64,000 nt of DNA from Lachnospiraceae bacterium (GTDB taxonomy: Bacteria > Bacillota > Clostridia > Lachnospirales > Lachnospiraceae): contig SVEO01000001.1 of NCBI GenBank assembly GCA_015057275.1, positions 62,001 through 126,000 of the forward strand. Direction: 5' to 3'. The notes beneath the pieces are model-generated. The model did not search any database. It was not told the DNA's origin and saw only the letters and a program-made list of their open reading frames with translations. The position numbers were made by a program, and so were the translations under genes. Below, piece by piece: positions 26,201 to 34,542 of this stretch; within the stretch, counting starts at the first letter, position 1, and the number at the start of each line of letters is the position of its first letter.

Positions 26201-29200
26201 CCGAAGGTAAAGCTTTCGCCTGCGCTGCCGGTGGCGGTTGCCGTCTGCTTTATGTACCTTGGTTCCTCTTTCTTTCCTAAGATACCGGCAGCTTTGCTGC
26301 CAACCGGATTAGAGTCCGAAGATGAAACATAATAATTGTAGTCAGAACCGGTTCTTTCTTCTCCATAATATTCCCAACCGGTCAATCCAAAGTAGTGGCC
26401 GACAAAGCTGGAATTGTTTAACAGATTTGCTTTCCCGAGATCACTTTTTTCCACCTGAATCGCATCTACCCATGCGGTACCACTCTCTGCCTCATTTTTT
26501 ACGCTTACGGTTGCATTGCCGTTATACCACTCTGTTGTGCCTGACACTAAGGTTCCGGTATATCTAATGCGCATGCTGATTCGCTGATAATCCGTTGTCC
26601 CCTGAATGCACGGCGACGCATCGATTACCTCGATATCCTCTCCGGAAACCGTAAGCGATACCCCATTCCCGCCTGTAATATTTTCTGTCTTTACATATGC
26701 GGAGATGGTATACTCAGCGGCTTCATATAAATATGCATTGCCATACACCGACGCTCCCGTGCCGAGCGAATACCCTCTGCCTGCGGAAAAATATGAGTTT
26801 GCCTCGTCAAGCACGGCATCTCCGCTTGTGTGAAAGCCCATCATCAGGTTCGTTGACGACTTCATCAAATCGGAAGTGTCCACTAACAGCTTTTCTCCGT
26901 CGTCCGAAGTGTCATAGACATTGAAAATTGCATAACCGGTATCATCATGCACCGCAGTCTGATTGCCTTCCGTATCAAACTGCATTACCAAGGATTTTCC
27001 GGTCAGGTTGTCCTGATAGGTCGTCTGTCCGACCTCATAGTTTACCGAGACATCCTGAAAAATTTCGCCATCCGTACCGAATTCCTGTATCCTGGCAACT
27101 CTAGTGCCGGCGCTGTAGGTAAGGTTTACGCCGTGGCCGTCGTTTTCCGTGATGCTGCTTAACCGGAAGTTCGAATAATCGTAAGTGATGCTGCTGCCAT
27201 CCGGATAAGTAACCTTCGAGAGGGAATACATGCCGCTCTGATAGTAGCCGTACTCATAGCTGACCGTGCTTAATACCTCATCCCCGGTGCCTGTGTAGGT
27301 GATGGATGTCAGACGGTTGCTTGTATCGTAGTTAAAGTGATATTTCCTGCCGGCACCATCCGTAATCATCTTAATGCGACGGCTGTTCTGTACACTTGTC
27401 GCCCCTTCGGTCAGGTAATCAATACGGATGACTCCCGGTTCGTCCACCAGTGGGGAGAGATTGCCGGTAGCTGTCACATCCTTTGTAATCGGATAATCTC
27501 CAACCAGCTTTACAATTCTGCCGAGCGTATCAAAGTAATATTTTGTTCCATCCGGTGCGATAATCGTCTGTAAGGTGTAATTATCATAGTCTGATACATC
27601 AACCTTTAGCGTATAGCCGGAATCACTCGCATCGACAAACACCGTTTCTAAGTCGGTCTCTGCGGTAATGTCCGCCGCTTCGATGGCACGCTCGAAGTAG
27701 ACAATACTTCCATCGTCCGCATAGAATTCATAAAAATCGGTTGTTTTGCCATTTACCGTTTTTGTAACATACTTTAACAGCATGGAATAATTGCAGACCC
27801 ACGCCATGCCGTAAGGTGCTTCTGCATAATGGCTGCCGATATAGTTTTTCGTCATGTTGTTCTGATTATGTAAAAAACCGATGGATACCGGCATAATCTC
27901 GCCGTCATAGCCCATGTCGGTGCGCTCTAAAATCGGACTGCCGGTGTAATCATTTAAATACAATGTACCGGCGCTGCCGAACTCCATCGTGGTATGGCTT
28001 CCATCCAGACGGTCCGCCGGCTGGTATTCCACTACCATGTATGGGAATTTCGTGGTATCAGAAGCATTGTCTGAGTAAAAAGTTGCAAAATTATTGCCCT
28101 GTGCTACCTTATGCCCGGCAATTTTTACCCCATAATTTGATGACAGTCCATAGTACCACTCATTATACAAGCGGGTAATGTCGTAGGTAACCATTTCGTC
28201 CGCGGACGATAGATCATGCTCATAGTAATCATATACCTCCGTGCCGACCGCCGGCTGATTTGCGTAGGTAATTTCATCTTCCGCCCAACTCTCCGTTACC
28301 TTATACACTGCGCTTGTAAAGCTGCCCGTACAGCTCTTTTGTGTCATGTTCAAGGTTGCAGATACAATGACGGAACCGGTCGGTACGGACGGTATCGTTG
28401 TCTTTACAAAAGCGCCGTAATCATAGTAATGATAAAATTTGCCGACCAGAGAGGTAGTCGCACTGCCAAGATTTGTACTTGTGTTCGTATTATGTACATA
28501 GGCATCGCTGACGGACGTCGACTGTACACTCTCAATGGTCGGGTCAATGGTAACCGGATAGGTACGCTCTGCGGCAGCAAGCCACGTCAGGTCCGGAGTA
28601 TAAGTAAGTGTGTATTCTCCCTTTGCGGTTGCTTCTAGTGTAACCTCAATCGCCTCACTGTAAGCACCTCCGGCATCAAACATGAATGGCGCTGGCAGGT
28701 AGTAGGTAACCTTTCCTTCTGCATCAAAAAGGCGTACGCTGCCATCCTGCTGCTTTTCTGCCGTCATACCTTCGGTTTCCATCGTATAGGTGTATGTCGG
28801 TACACTTTCCGGAATCTCACTTAATATAATGCTTTCCTTCACACCGATGCCGGAGAACTCATAAACGATATCCGTGTCGGCATAAACATCCCCATAGACA
28901 ATCTCCGCTTTTTGCCCTGCTATCTGCTGTAGTTGTACCACCACTTCTTCCTGTGTCAGTCCGCTTAAGCGGTAGTCTCGGGTATCCGCGGATTTTTCTG
29001 CTGCTGTTGCTTCCGCCGTCGCACTCATAAATAGCATTTGTGTCGCTTCCGACGTATCTGCACGTTCCACGCCTGCGGTTTCCTCTGCATCCTGTAAGGT
29101 AACCGTTACCGTATGCTCGCCGTCATTTAACTCGGCTGAAATCGTATTCTCACTTTCGTCATGCAAGACGGAAGCGAAACCATTTTCGTAAGAAATATTC

Positions 29201-29598
29201 CCCTCTGTTGTTGCTTCTGCGGAAACATTTCCCGGTAATTCTTCCCAAACATCATTGTCCTCGTCATAACGGTGCAATGGTGTTGCCATCGTAATCTGTA
29301 CGTTGACACCATCGCTGCGCTCGTATGTCTTCGAGTACTCATCGCGCAAATCGGTGTGTTCATACAAGATATAGACTTCCGTATCGGTGCCCATATCACC
29401 TGCATTTACGTCTGTACTCGTGTCTGTATTCGTATTTGCATCCGTCGCTGTTGCAGCTTCCATTCCCATGCTTTCATCCGTGGCTGCAATTTTTTCTGCC
29501 ACAGCATGGATAAAGGAATCCGGAAAAACGGTTGCAAATACAGTCACACAAAGCATCAGCGCTATGACTTTCTTTGCCGTGTTCCATTTCTTTTTCAT
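23296..29598 (-). CDS. Secreted Rhs/YD-repeat polymorphic toxin
   Basis: 2100 aa. Order: signal peptide (MKKKWNTAKKVIALMLCVTVFATVF), a Thr/Asp-rich spacer, beta-rich region, a DNRLRE-type domain (SVSDAYVHNTNTSTNLGS ... ITYANQPAVG), a carbohydrate-binding-like segment (YLYEAAEYTISAYVKTENITG), many YD repeats (TYDANGNIISYADGTNG type) that build the Rhs shell, and the core end SRYYDAEIGRFLNADD. After VDYSGY comes a 171-aa variable tip with hydrophobic stretches (HIATAAVAVVCVAVPAMAPVV). Rhs proteins of this build carry a toxin tip against competing cells. GGAGG precedes MKKKW; 18 track residues before it are leader. Followed by a coupled membrane protein and remnants of an earlier tip. Tip activity unknown. 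Confidence 0.9.
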   Translation of the reverse strand: MKKKWNTAKKVIALMLCVTVFATVFPDSFIHAVAEKIAATDESMGMEAATATDANTNTDTSTDVNAGDMGTDTEVYILYEHTDLRDEYSKTYERSDGVNVQITMATPLHRYDEDNDVWEELPGNVSAEATTEGNISYENGFASVLHDESENTISAELNDGEHTVTVTLQDAEETAGVERADTSEATQMLFMSATAEATAAEKSADTRDYRLSGLTQEEVVVQLQQIAGQKAEIVYGDVYADTDIVYEFSGIGVKESIILSEIPESVPTYTYTMETEGMTAEKQQDGSVRLFDAEGKVTYYLPAPFMFDAGGAYSEAIEVTLEATAKGEYTLTYTPDLTWLAAAERTYPVTIDPTIESVQSTSVSDAYVHNTNTSTNLGSATTSLVGKFYHYYDYGAFVKTTIPSVPTGSVIVSATLNMTQKSCTGSFTSAVYKVTESWAEDEITYANQPAVGTEVYDYYEHDLSSADEMVTYDITRLYNEWYYGLSSNYGVKIAGHKVAQGNNFATFYSDNASDTTKFPYMVVEYQPADRLDGSHTTMEFGSAGTLYLNDYTGSPILERTDMGYDGEIMPVSIGFLHNQNNMTKNYIGSHYAEAPYGMAWVCNYSMLLKYVTKTVNGKTTDFYEFYADDGSIVYFERAIEAADITAETDLETVFVDASDSGYTLKVDVSDYDNYTLQTIIAPDGTKYYFDTLGRIVKLVGDYPITKDVTATGNLSPLVDEPGVIRIDYLTEGATSVQNSRRIKMITDGAGRKYHFNYDTSNRLTSITYTGTGDEVLSTVSYEYGYYQSGMYSLSKVTYPDGSSITYDYSNFRLSSITENDGHGVNLTYSAGTRVARIQEFGTDGEIFQDVSVNYEVGQTTYQDNLTGKSLVMQFDTEGNQTAVHDDTGYAIFNVYDTSDDGEKLLVDTSDLMKSSTNLMMGFHTSGDAVLDEANSYFSAGRGYSLGTGASVYGNAYLYEAAEYTISAYVKTENITGGNGVSLTVSGEDIEVIDASPCIQGTTDYQRISMRIRYTGTLVSGTTEWYNGNATVSVKNEAESGTAWVDAIQVEKSDLGKANLLNNSSFVGHYFGLTGWEYYGEERTGSDYNYYVSSSDSNPVGSKAAGILGKKEEPRYIKQTATATGSAGESFTFGGWAKAASVAIKDDRDFSIQAKVIRAAGVDTEKYPEDSVYTIHCNPYVTDWQYVMDGFTTEYEYTGIEISLHYDYELGNAYFNGIVLYKEAFGAYQDVVVEEAEEEESTEDSTTEEEEDTTVTDEYGRVIEYTDENGVVTKTTYDDYDHALSETVTDGTISILTGSSYTEDGNFLTTTTDELGNTITYDYDADTGLLKSVTDALGAKTNYTYDAMQRIVSMTMSVTGLSGASSMGVSYTYDAGGRTKTITANGVTYTMSYNAMGALTGIGTPLGTLITYTYGAAEDGYPLTSIRYAYGQTISYTYDDFGQLVAESQNGTVLFEYKYGIENETEAIYDYVNNRKTEYSYDEDGNYVVTESGINGNADYHTYTTTDETAEEGAEEESDIYTSVLSENVGTTTSQLHAQTTYTTDADGNDITQYGMDGLSGYGEQKITYDNFGRLNGETITHGAAATERTDILNTIYGYTNVSATQTTNQISSITLSNTNGFSKALAYTYDANGNIISYADGTNGTVTYHYDEAGQLTRVDYPNDKTVVYTYNGGGNLVQVAEYAYTTGAPGTATNIITYGYNTMWKDLLNSYNGNSITYDSSFQPSVYYNGMRFAWTRGRMLSQITDADGTVYQYTYDVNGYRVSKTVDGVTTKFMYRDGSLVYQSDGTTSLYFYYGADGTVSAFYYENGTTKGMYYYVKNLQGDIIGILDSNGIFVVAYEYDAWGNVSVSGTLAESIGTVNPLRYRGYYYDEESGFYYLMSRYYDAEIGRFLNADDVSYLGASGTVLGYHLFAYCENNAVNSVDYSGYKTLSISKLKKESWVVRAVTKYINVSVSHSRFSKTILKTPKYLGIYAEVIVSTAWQTNASGLICFGFTENSFDVGISKGSGKISVAYAIGINWKETYFNACIIFSPENYGPYFAINFKFAVSHIATAAVAVVCVAVPAMAPVVGKFTSMLTMSARRAVPILMNAVPIFLKVK

Positions 29599-29726
29599 GT
29601 CAAAATCCTCCTTTTTTGATTTTCTATTTCGAGACCTGACAAGCGCATCCAAAAAGTGTACACTGATGAAAGCAGATAGGTCCCTATCATCAGTTTAAAA
29701 GGCGGATTTGGCGAATGCAAAGAATT

Positions 29727-29758
29727 TGCTCCCAAATGGCAAAAAGTGCTCCGAAATG
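29727..29758 (-). promoter_or_regulatory. Direct repeat 20 bp apart upstream of the Rhs gene (LytTR-like operator candidate)
   Basis: On the minus strand CATTTCGGAGCA and CATTTGGGAGCA (11 of 12 identical) are spaced 20 bases start to start, that is two helix turns. Spacing and the ACATTTCGG half-site resemble boxes bound by LytTR-type response regulators such as ComE. It lies about 130 bases before the Rhs start codon. No regulator gene is in the window. Confidence 0.35.
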
Positions 29759-29763
29759 TAGGA

Positions 29764-29793
29764 CAAAAAAAGACAACCGAATTTCTTCGGTTG
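29764..29793 (-). terminator. Terminator after spoVG
   Basis: CAACCGAA and TTCGGTTG form an 8-bp stem with a four-base loop; on the minus strand a run of seven T follows. It separates glgC-glgD-spoVG from the Rhs gene. Confidence 0.85.
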
Positions 29794-29808
29794 CCTTCCT
29801 TATTTTTC

Positions 29809-30093
29809 TTAGATATCTCCCGCGGCGGAATCCTCTTCCGCTAATACTTCGCGGTATTTGTCTAAAATAATCTTTTGTATTTTGCTTCTTGTATCTGAAT
29901 TAATCGGATGCGCGATATCGCGATATTCGTTCTCCGATGTCTTTTTACTCGGCATCGCCACAAACAACCCCTTGTCTCCGTCGATGACCTTGATATCATG
30001 TACTACGAACTCATCGTCTAGTGTAATCGATACAACAGCTTTCATTTTACCGTCCGAAGATACCTTGCGGACTCTCACGTCTGTGATGTTCAA
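29809..30093 (-). CDS. spoVG: SpoVG, RNA-binding regulator
   Basis: 94 aa when started at the TTG of (M)[10 protein letters not shown], which GGAGG precedes by seven bases; the 125-aa track ORF has 31 extra residues that do not belong to the family. Signatures: [60 protein letters not shown]. SpoVG is a small RNA/DNA-binding protein affecting septation, sporulation and virulence genes in Firmicutes; it is also kept by non-sporulating species, so it does not prove sporulation. It follows glgD by about 130 bases and has its own terminator. Confidence 0.95.
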   Translation of the reverse strand: MNITDVRVRKVSSDGKMKAVVSITLDDEFVVHDIKVIDGDKGLFVAMPSKKTSENEYRDIAHPINSDTRSKIQKIILDKYREVLAEEDSAAGDI

Positions 30094-30222
30094 TTTAAAA
30101 CCCTCCAAGCTTTTGCCACCCCGACAAAAACACCTGCTACTGTTCACACCCGAGCCAATCGCAAAGACGCCTACGCATTTTATCACCGCTTTGCGGCTAA
30201 CGTGCGAACTGTAACAACCATA

Positions 30223-31344
30223 TTAAATGTTGTATCTGATATTCTTTTCTAAGACAATCTTTACGTCATCCGGAGAACCGATGTATGTGGTGTTCGCACG
30301 GATGGTGTCTCTGGACTCTACGATACAGTTTTCAATATGTGTATTATCTCCGATATAGACATCATTTAAAATAATTGAATTCTTAATCACGCAGTTGTTA
30401 CCGATGTAAGCCTTCTTGAACAGAACAGAGTTCTCAACCGTGCCGTTGATGATACAGCCGCTGGAAACTAAGCTGTTGCTTACCTTACTTCCCGGATTAT
30501 ACTTCGCCGGCGGTAAATCGTCCACCTTGGAGTATACGTCCGGATACTCCTTGAAGAAGTAATTACGGATTTCCGGTGTTAAGAAGTCCATGTTGGTCTT
30601 GAAGTAAGACTCAACCGTGGAGATATTGCTCCAGTAGGAATCCATCTCGTAAGAGTAGATTCTCTTGATATTCTTATAACGAACAAGAATATCGTTAACA
30701 AAGTCGTAACGGTCCTCCGCCGCGCACTTTTCTACCAATTCAATCAGCAGTCGTCTGCGGATGATGTAGATACCGGTGGAAATCAGGTTGGAAGAAGAAG
30801 CCATCGGCTTTTCTTCGAAATCTACAATTCTTCCGTCATCATCTGTCTTTACAAGACCGAATCTTGTTACGTCTTCACCGTTGTCCAGCTTCTTTGTAAC
30901 AACTGTAATATCTGCCTTCTTATCAATATGATATTCTAAAACTTTGTTGTAATCCAACTTATAAATGCCGTCACCAGATGCGATAACTACATACGGTTCG
31001 TGGCTGCTCTTTAAGAAGCTGATGTTCTGATGAATGGAATCCGCGGTTCCTCTGTACCAGAAGCCGTTGTCCGCTGTGATGGAAGGCGTGAATACATATA
31101 AACCGCCTTGTTTTCTACCGAAATCCCACCACTTGGAGGAGCTTAAATGCTGATTTAAGGACCATGCATTGTACTGCGTCAGTACTGCTACCTTCTGGAT
31201 GTGTGAATGAGTCATATTACTTAAAGCAAAGTCAATCGCTCTGTAGCTGCCTGCGATTGGCATCGCGGCGATTGCTCTCTTTTGGGAAAGCTCTCTCATT
31301 CTGTTATTATTACCACCAGCTAAGATAATTCCGATTGCTCTCAT
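30223..31344 (-). CDS. glgD: GlgD, regulatory partner of ADP-glucose pyrophosphorylase
   Basis: 373 aa. It is a GlgC paralogue: nucleotidyltransferase domain (residues 1-~240; [28 protein letters not shown]) and a left-handed beta-helix end ([39 protein letters not shown]). Key residues of the catalytic GxGxR/K loop are changed (GGNNNRM instead of GGQGSRL), consistent with GlgD being a weakly active or regulatory subunit that pairs with GlgC. It overlaps the glgC stop by four bases (ATGA), so equal expression is likely. Glycogen synthesis: ATP plus glucose-1-phosphate to ADP-glucose. Confidence 0.95.
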   Translation of the reverse strand: MRAIGIILAGGNNNRMRELSQKRAIAAMPIAGSYRAIDFALSNMTHSHIQKVAVLTQYNAWSLNQHLSSSKWWDFGRKQGGLYVFTPSITADNGFWYRGTADSIHQNISFLKSSHEPYVVIASGDGIYKLDYNKVLEYHIDKKADITVVTKKLDNGEDVTRFGLVKTDDDGRIVDFEEKPMASSSNLISTGIYIIRRRLLIELVEKCAAEDRYDFVNDILVRYKNIKRIYSYEMDSYWSNISTVESYFKTNMDFLTPEIRNYFFKEYPDVYSKVDDLPPAKYNPGSKVSNSLVSSGCIINGTVENSVLFKKAYIGNNCVIKNSIILNDVYIGDNTHIENCIVESRDTIRANTTYIGSPDDVKIVLEKNIRYNI

Positions 31345-32615
31345 TCTACGTCACCTGCCTTAATAATATAGTCTCCGCTCTCTAAAACGCCGTTCGTATA
31401 ATCTTCCGCAGAAGTTACACCCATGATTGCGGTATTCTTACCGATCTTCACGCCGTCCGGAATTACGGTGTTTTCACCGATTGTTACAAGGTCAGCTGCG
31501 TATACCTTCTCGCTTAGCTTGCTCGGAGCGTATTCGCCGACACCGAGTTCACAGTTTTCACCAATGACAACATTCTCAGCGATAATCGCCTTCGTTACCT
31601 TGGTTCCCTTCTTAATTACAGTGTTCTGCATAATAATGGAGTCTACAACTTCAGCGCCCTCTTCGATAGTTACACCGCAACCGAGAACAGAGTTACGCAC
31701 CGCACCACGAATGTCCGTACCTTCGCCGAGAATACACTTCTCAATCACTGCACCCGGAGCTATGTACTGCGGTGGCAAGGTATCGCTCTTTGTGTAAATT
31801 CTCCAAAATTCTTCATACAGGTTGAATACCGGAATGATGTCAATCAATTCCATATTCGCTTCCCAGTAGGAGCTTAAGGTTCCTACGTCCTTCCAGTAGC
31901 CGTTGTACTCGTAAGCAAAAATTCTGTCGTCCTTGCCGAAGCAGTACGGAATGACATGCTTACCGAAGTCACATCCAGGCTGATCTTTTAAAGTAATCAG
32001 TGCTTCTCTTAATACCTTCCAATTAAAGATATAAATACCCATGGAAGCAAGATTGCTCTTTGGAACCTCCGGTTTCTCCTGGAAGTCAGTGATTCTGTTG
32101 TCTTCGTCAGTAATAACGATACCGAAGCGGCTTGCTTCCTCAAGAGGTACCGGCATTGCAGCGATTGTTACATCTGCGTTGTTTGCCTTATGATAGTCAA
32201 GCATCACTTCATAGTCCATTTTATAAATGTGGTCACCGGATAAGATGAGCACATACTCAGGATTGTAGGATTCCATATAATCAAGGTTTTGGAAAATAGC
32301 ATTTGCAGTACCGGTATACCAGTCACTGCCCTGACTTTTTTCGTACGGAGACAAAATTGTCACACCACCAATATTTCTGTCCAAATCCCAAGGAATACCA
32401 ATGCCAATATGTGCATTTAATCTTAATGGCTGATACTGTGTTAAAACGCCAACGGTATCCACACCTGAATTAATGCAGTTACTTAATGGGAAGTCGATGA
32501 TTCGGTACTTTCCGCCGAATGCGACTGCCGGCTTAGCAACCTTAGATGTCAGCACGCCGAGTCTGCTTCCCTGTCCACCTGCCAATAACATGGCAATCAT
32601 CTCTTTTTTAATCAC
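31341..32615 (-). CDS. glgC: Glucose-1-phosphate adenylyltransferase GlgC
   Basis: 424 aa, catalytic subunit of ADP-glucose pyrophosphorylase. [39 protein letters not shown] holds the nucleotide loop; [11 protein letters not shown] carries the metal Asp; FQEKPE and the C-terminal hexapeptide beta-helix ([22 protein letters not shown]) follow. It makes the activated glucose for glycogen. The start is GTG at 32615, seven bases after GAGGTGAT, a near-perfect ribosome site. First gene of glgC-glgD(-spoVG), divergent from murC. No glgA, glgB or glgP is within the window, so the rest of the pathway is elsewhere. Confidence 0.96.
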   Translation of the reverse strand: MIKKEMIAMLLAGGQGSRLGVLTSKVAKPAVAFGGKYRIIDFPLSNCINSGVDTVGVLTQYQPLRLNAHIGIGIPWDLDRNIGGVTILSPYEKSQGSDWYTGTANAIFQNLDYMESYNPEYVLILSGDHIYKMDYEVMLDYHKANNADVTIAAMPVPLEEASRFGIVITDEDNRITDFQEKPEVPKSNLASMGIYIFNWKVLREALITLKDQPGCDFGKHVIPYCFGKDDRIFAYEYNGYWKDVGTLSSYWEANMELIDIIPVFNLYEEFWRIYTKSDTLPPQYIAPGAVIEKCILGEGTDIRGAVRNSVLGCGVTIEEGAEVVDSIIMQNTVIKKGTKVTKAIIAENVVIGENCELGVGEYAPSKLSEKVYAADLVTIGENTVIPDGVKIGKNTAIMGVTSAEDYTNGVLESGDYIIKAGDVE

Positions 32616-32847
32616 TTCACATCACCTCGTTGTGTTAAGATGCATCCATTATATCACTTCATTAAAAAAAATGAAATAGAATTTTCATAAATTATAGTTA
32701 TTTTTTCTGTAAAATTTTGTCATTTTTCTATCTTTTTGTGCATTTTGCCCAACATTTTTTACTTTTCTTTTTGGTACAAAGCAAGTATACTATAAGTTAG
32801 AGTGATTTTTACATACATTACAAACAAAACGAAAGGAAGCATTGCAT

Positions 32848-34230
32848 ATGTATGTTCTTGATTTTGACACACCATGTCATGTACATTTTACCGGCATCGG
32901 CGGCATCAGCATGAGCAGTCTGGCGGAGATTCTTCTTTCCAAGGGATTTACCGTGTCCGGCTCAGATGCGAAAGCGTCTGCGATTACGGAGCGCCTGACT
33001 GCGCTCGGTGCGACGATTCATTTTGGACACAGCGCGGATTATGTGCCGAAGAATACCTCTTTATTAGTTTATACGGCTGCGGTAAATTTCTCCAATCCGG
33101 AGCTTGCTTATGCGGCCGAGCATCATATTGCACTTTTGACCAGAGCGGAGCTTTTAGGCCAGATTATGAAAAATTACGAGACAGCGATTGGCGTTTCCGG
33201 TACGCACGGCAAGACGACGACTACCAGTATGATTTCGCAGGTACTGTTAGCCGCACAAACGGACCCGACGATTTTGGTCGGCGGCATTTTCCCGACGATC
33301 GGCGGTAACACGCGCATTGGCGCATCGGGCATGTTTATTACCGAATCGTGCGAGTACACGAACAGCTTTTTATCGTTTGCACCGACACTGGCTGTGATTT
33401 TAAATGTTAAGGAAGACCACTTAGACTTCTTTAAGGACATCGACGATATTCGTCTTAGTTTCCGCAAATTTGCCGAGCTTTTGCCGGCACACGGCACGCT
33501 CGTTGTCAATACGGAAATTGATAATTACACTTATTTTACGGAAGGTTTGCCTTGTAATGTAGTTACATATGGTACGGATGCCACCACAAGCCGTTACTAT
33601 GCAAAAAATGTGACGTTTGATGCGCAGGCGCGCGGTCATTATGATTTGATGGACGGCAATACGTGCCTTGGTCACATCGACCTCGGCGTAACCGGTGAGC
33701 ACAATGTTTCCAACTCGCTTGCGGCCGTGGCTGCCTGTGCGGCCGCCGGTATTGATTTTTCCACGATTGCCCGCGGTATCGCAGCGTACACCGGCACCGA
33801 CCGCCGTTTCCAGCATAAAGGAAGCTTTCGCGGTGTGACCGTGCTCGATGACTACGCACACCATCCGGACGAAATTGCCACGACACTTAAAACTGCAAAA
33901 AAATGCGATTATAAAAAAATTTGGTGCATTTTCCAACCGCACACCTACACACGCACAAAAAATCTGTTGCATGAGTTCGGTGAGACGTTGGCGTTAGCAG
34001 ATCATGTCATCCTGACAGACATTTACGCAGCCCGTGAAAAAAACACGGTCGGTATCTCTTCACTCGATTTGAAGCGAGAAGTTGAGAAATATGGTGTTCC
34101 GTGCGAATATTTTGCAACTTTTTCTGAAGTTGAAGAATTTGCGAAAAAAAGTTGTTCACAGGGTGATTTGTTGATAACTATGGGCGCCGGCGACGTTGTA
34201 AATATCGGTGAAATACTGATTTCCGAGTAA
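32848..34230 (+). CDS. murC: UDP-N-acetylmuramate-L-alanine ligase MurC
   Basis: 460 aa. The Rossmann start HVHFTGIGGISMSSLAEIL binds the UDP-MurNAc; ATP loop GVSGTHGKTTTTSM; ESCEYTNSFL and LNVKEDHLDFF; C-terminal ligase domain with YAHHPDEI. It adds the first amino acid of the peptidoglycan stem in the cytoplasm. The ATG at 32848 follows AAGGAAG; the track begins two codons earlier at a TTG. TATACT at 32786-32791 could be its -10. Alone on the strand until the dnaD region; its transcript likely ends at the inverted repeat 34316-34366. Confidence 0.96.
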   Translation: MYVLDFDTPCHVHFTGIGGISMSSLAEILLSKGFTVSGSDAKASAITERLTALGATIHFGHSADYVPKNTSLLVYTAAVNFSNPELAYAAEHHIALLTRAELLGQIMKNYETAIGVSGTHGKTTTTSMISQVLLAAQTDPTILVGGIFPTIGGNTRIGASGMFITESCEYTNSFLSFAPTLAVILNVKEDHLDFFKDIDDIRLSFRKFAELLPAHGTLVVNTEIDNYTYFTEGLPCNVVTYGTDATTSRYYAKNVTFDAQARGHYDLMDGNTCLGHIDLGVTGEHNVSNSLAAVAACAAAGIDFSTIARGIAAYTGTDRRFQHKGSFRGVTVLDDYAHHPDEIATTLKTAKKCDYKKIWCIFQPHTYTRTKNLLHEFGETLALADHVILTDIYAAREKNTVGISSLDLKREVEKYGVPCEYFATFSEVEEFAKKSCSQGDLLITMGAGDVVNIGEILISE

Positions 34231-34313
34231 ATTTCGGCTTATTTAGCGCTTTTTCGACAATTCGATTGGAAAATACTGTATACAAAGTTCATAACTTGAT
34301 TGAGAAATCCACA

Positions 34314-34366
34314 TTATCCACAATATTGTCAACATTTATTGTCGGCAAATATTGTGGATATCTTTT
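34314..34366 (+). promoter_or_regulatory. Consensus DnaA box inside an inverted repeat upstream of dnaD
   Basis: TTATCCACA at 34314-34322 matches the DnaA-box consensus; a second box in reverse (ATATCCACA, 8 of 9) lies at 34353-34361. They are the arms of a 12-bp perfect inverted repeat (ATCCACAATATT / AATATTGTGGAT, 20-base loop) followed by TCTTTTTT. Two readings are possible: a DnaA-responsive site for the primosome genes, or simply the murC terminator. Confidence 0.5.
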
Positions 34367-34387
34367 TTACCCAAACCGAAAAACTTA

Positions 34388-34396
34388 TGTTATGAT
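34388..34396 (+). promoter_or_regulatory. Extended -10 promoter candidate for dnaD
   Basis: TGTTATGAT is an extended -10 (TGnTATGAT) about 150 bases before the dnaD start. No good -35 is present, which extended -10 promoters tolerate. Confidence 0.35.
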
Positions 34397-34412
34397 GAAA
34401 CAACGAGGAAAG

Positions 34413-34450
34413 AAAAACCAATGTTTATGCTCGCATAAAACATTGGTTTT
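34413..34450 (+). other. Strong hairpin in the dnaD leader
   Basis: AAAACCAATGTTTATG and CATAAAACATTGGTTTT pair over about 16 bases with a single bulge and a CTCG loop. It lies between the candidate promoter and dnaD, about 90 bases ahead of the start. It may be an attenuator or mRNA stabiliser; there is no strong T-run after it. Confidence 0.5.
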
Positions 34451-34542
34451 ATCTGACGAAGGTAATGGATGCGAGCGTCGCAAGTTAAAAAATAATTTAT
34501 TGCGATGAAGCAGCCGGTTTTATTATCATACGGAGATTTACT

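Noticed and set aside
34266-34508. 80-aa plus-strand ORF between murC and dnaD
   Set aside because: It runs through the inverted repeat, promoter and leader hairpin and has no ribosome site.
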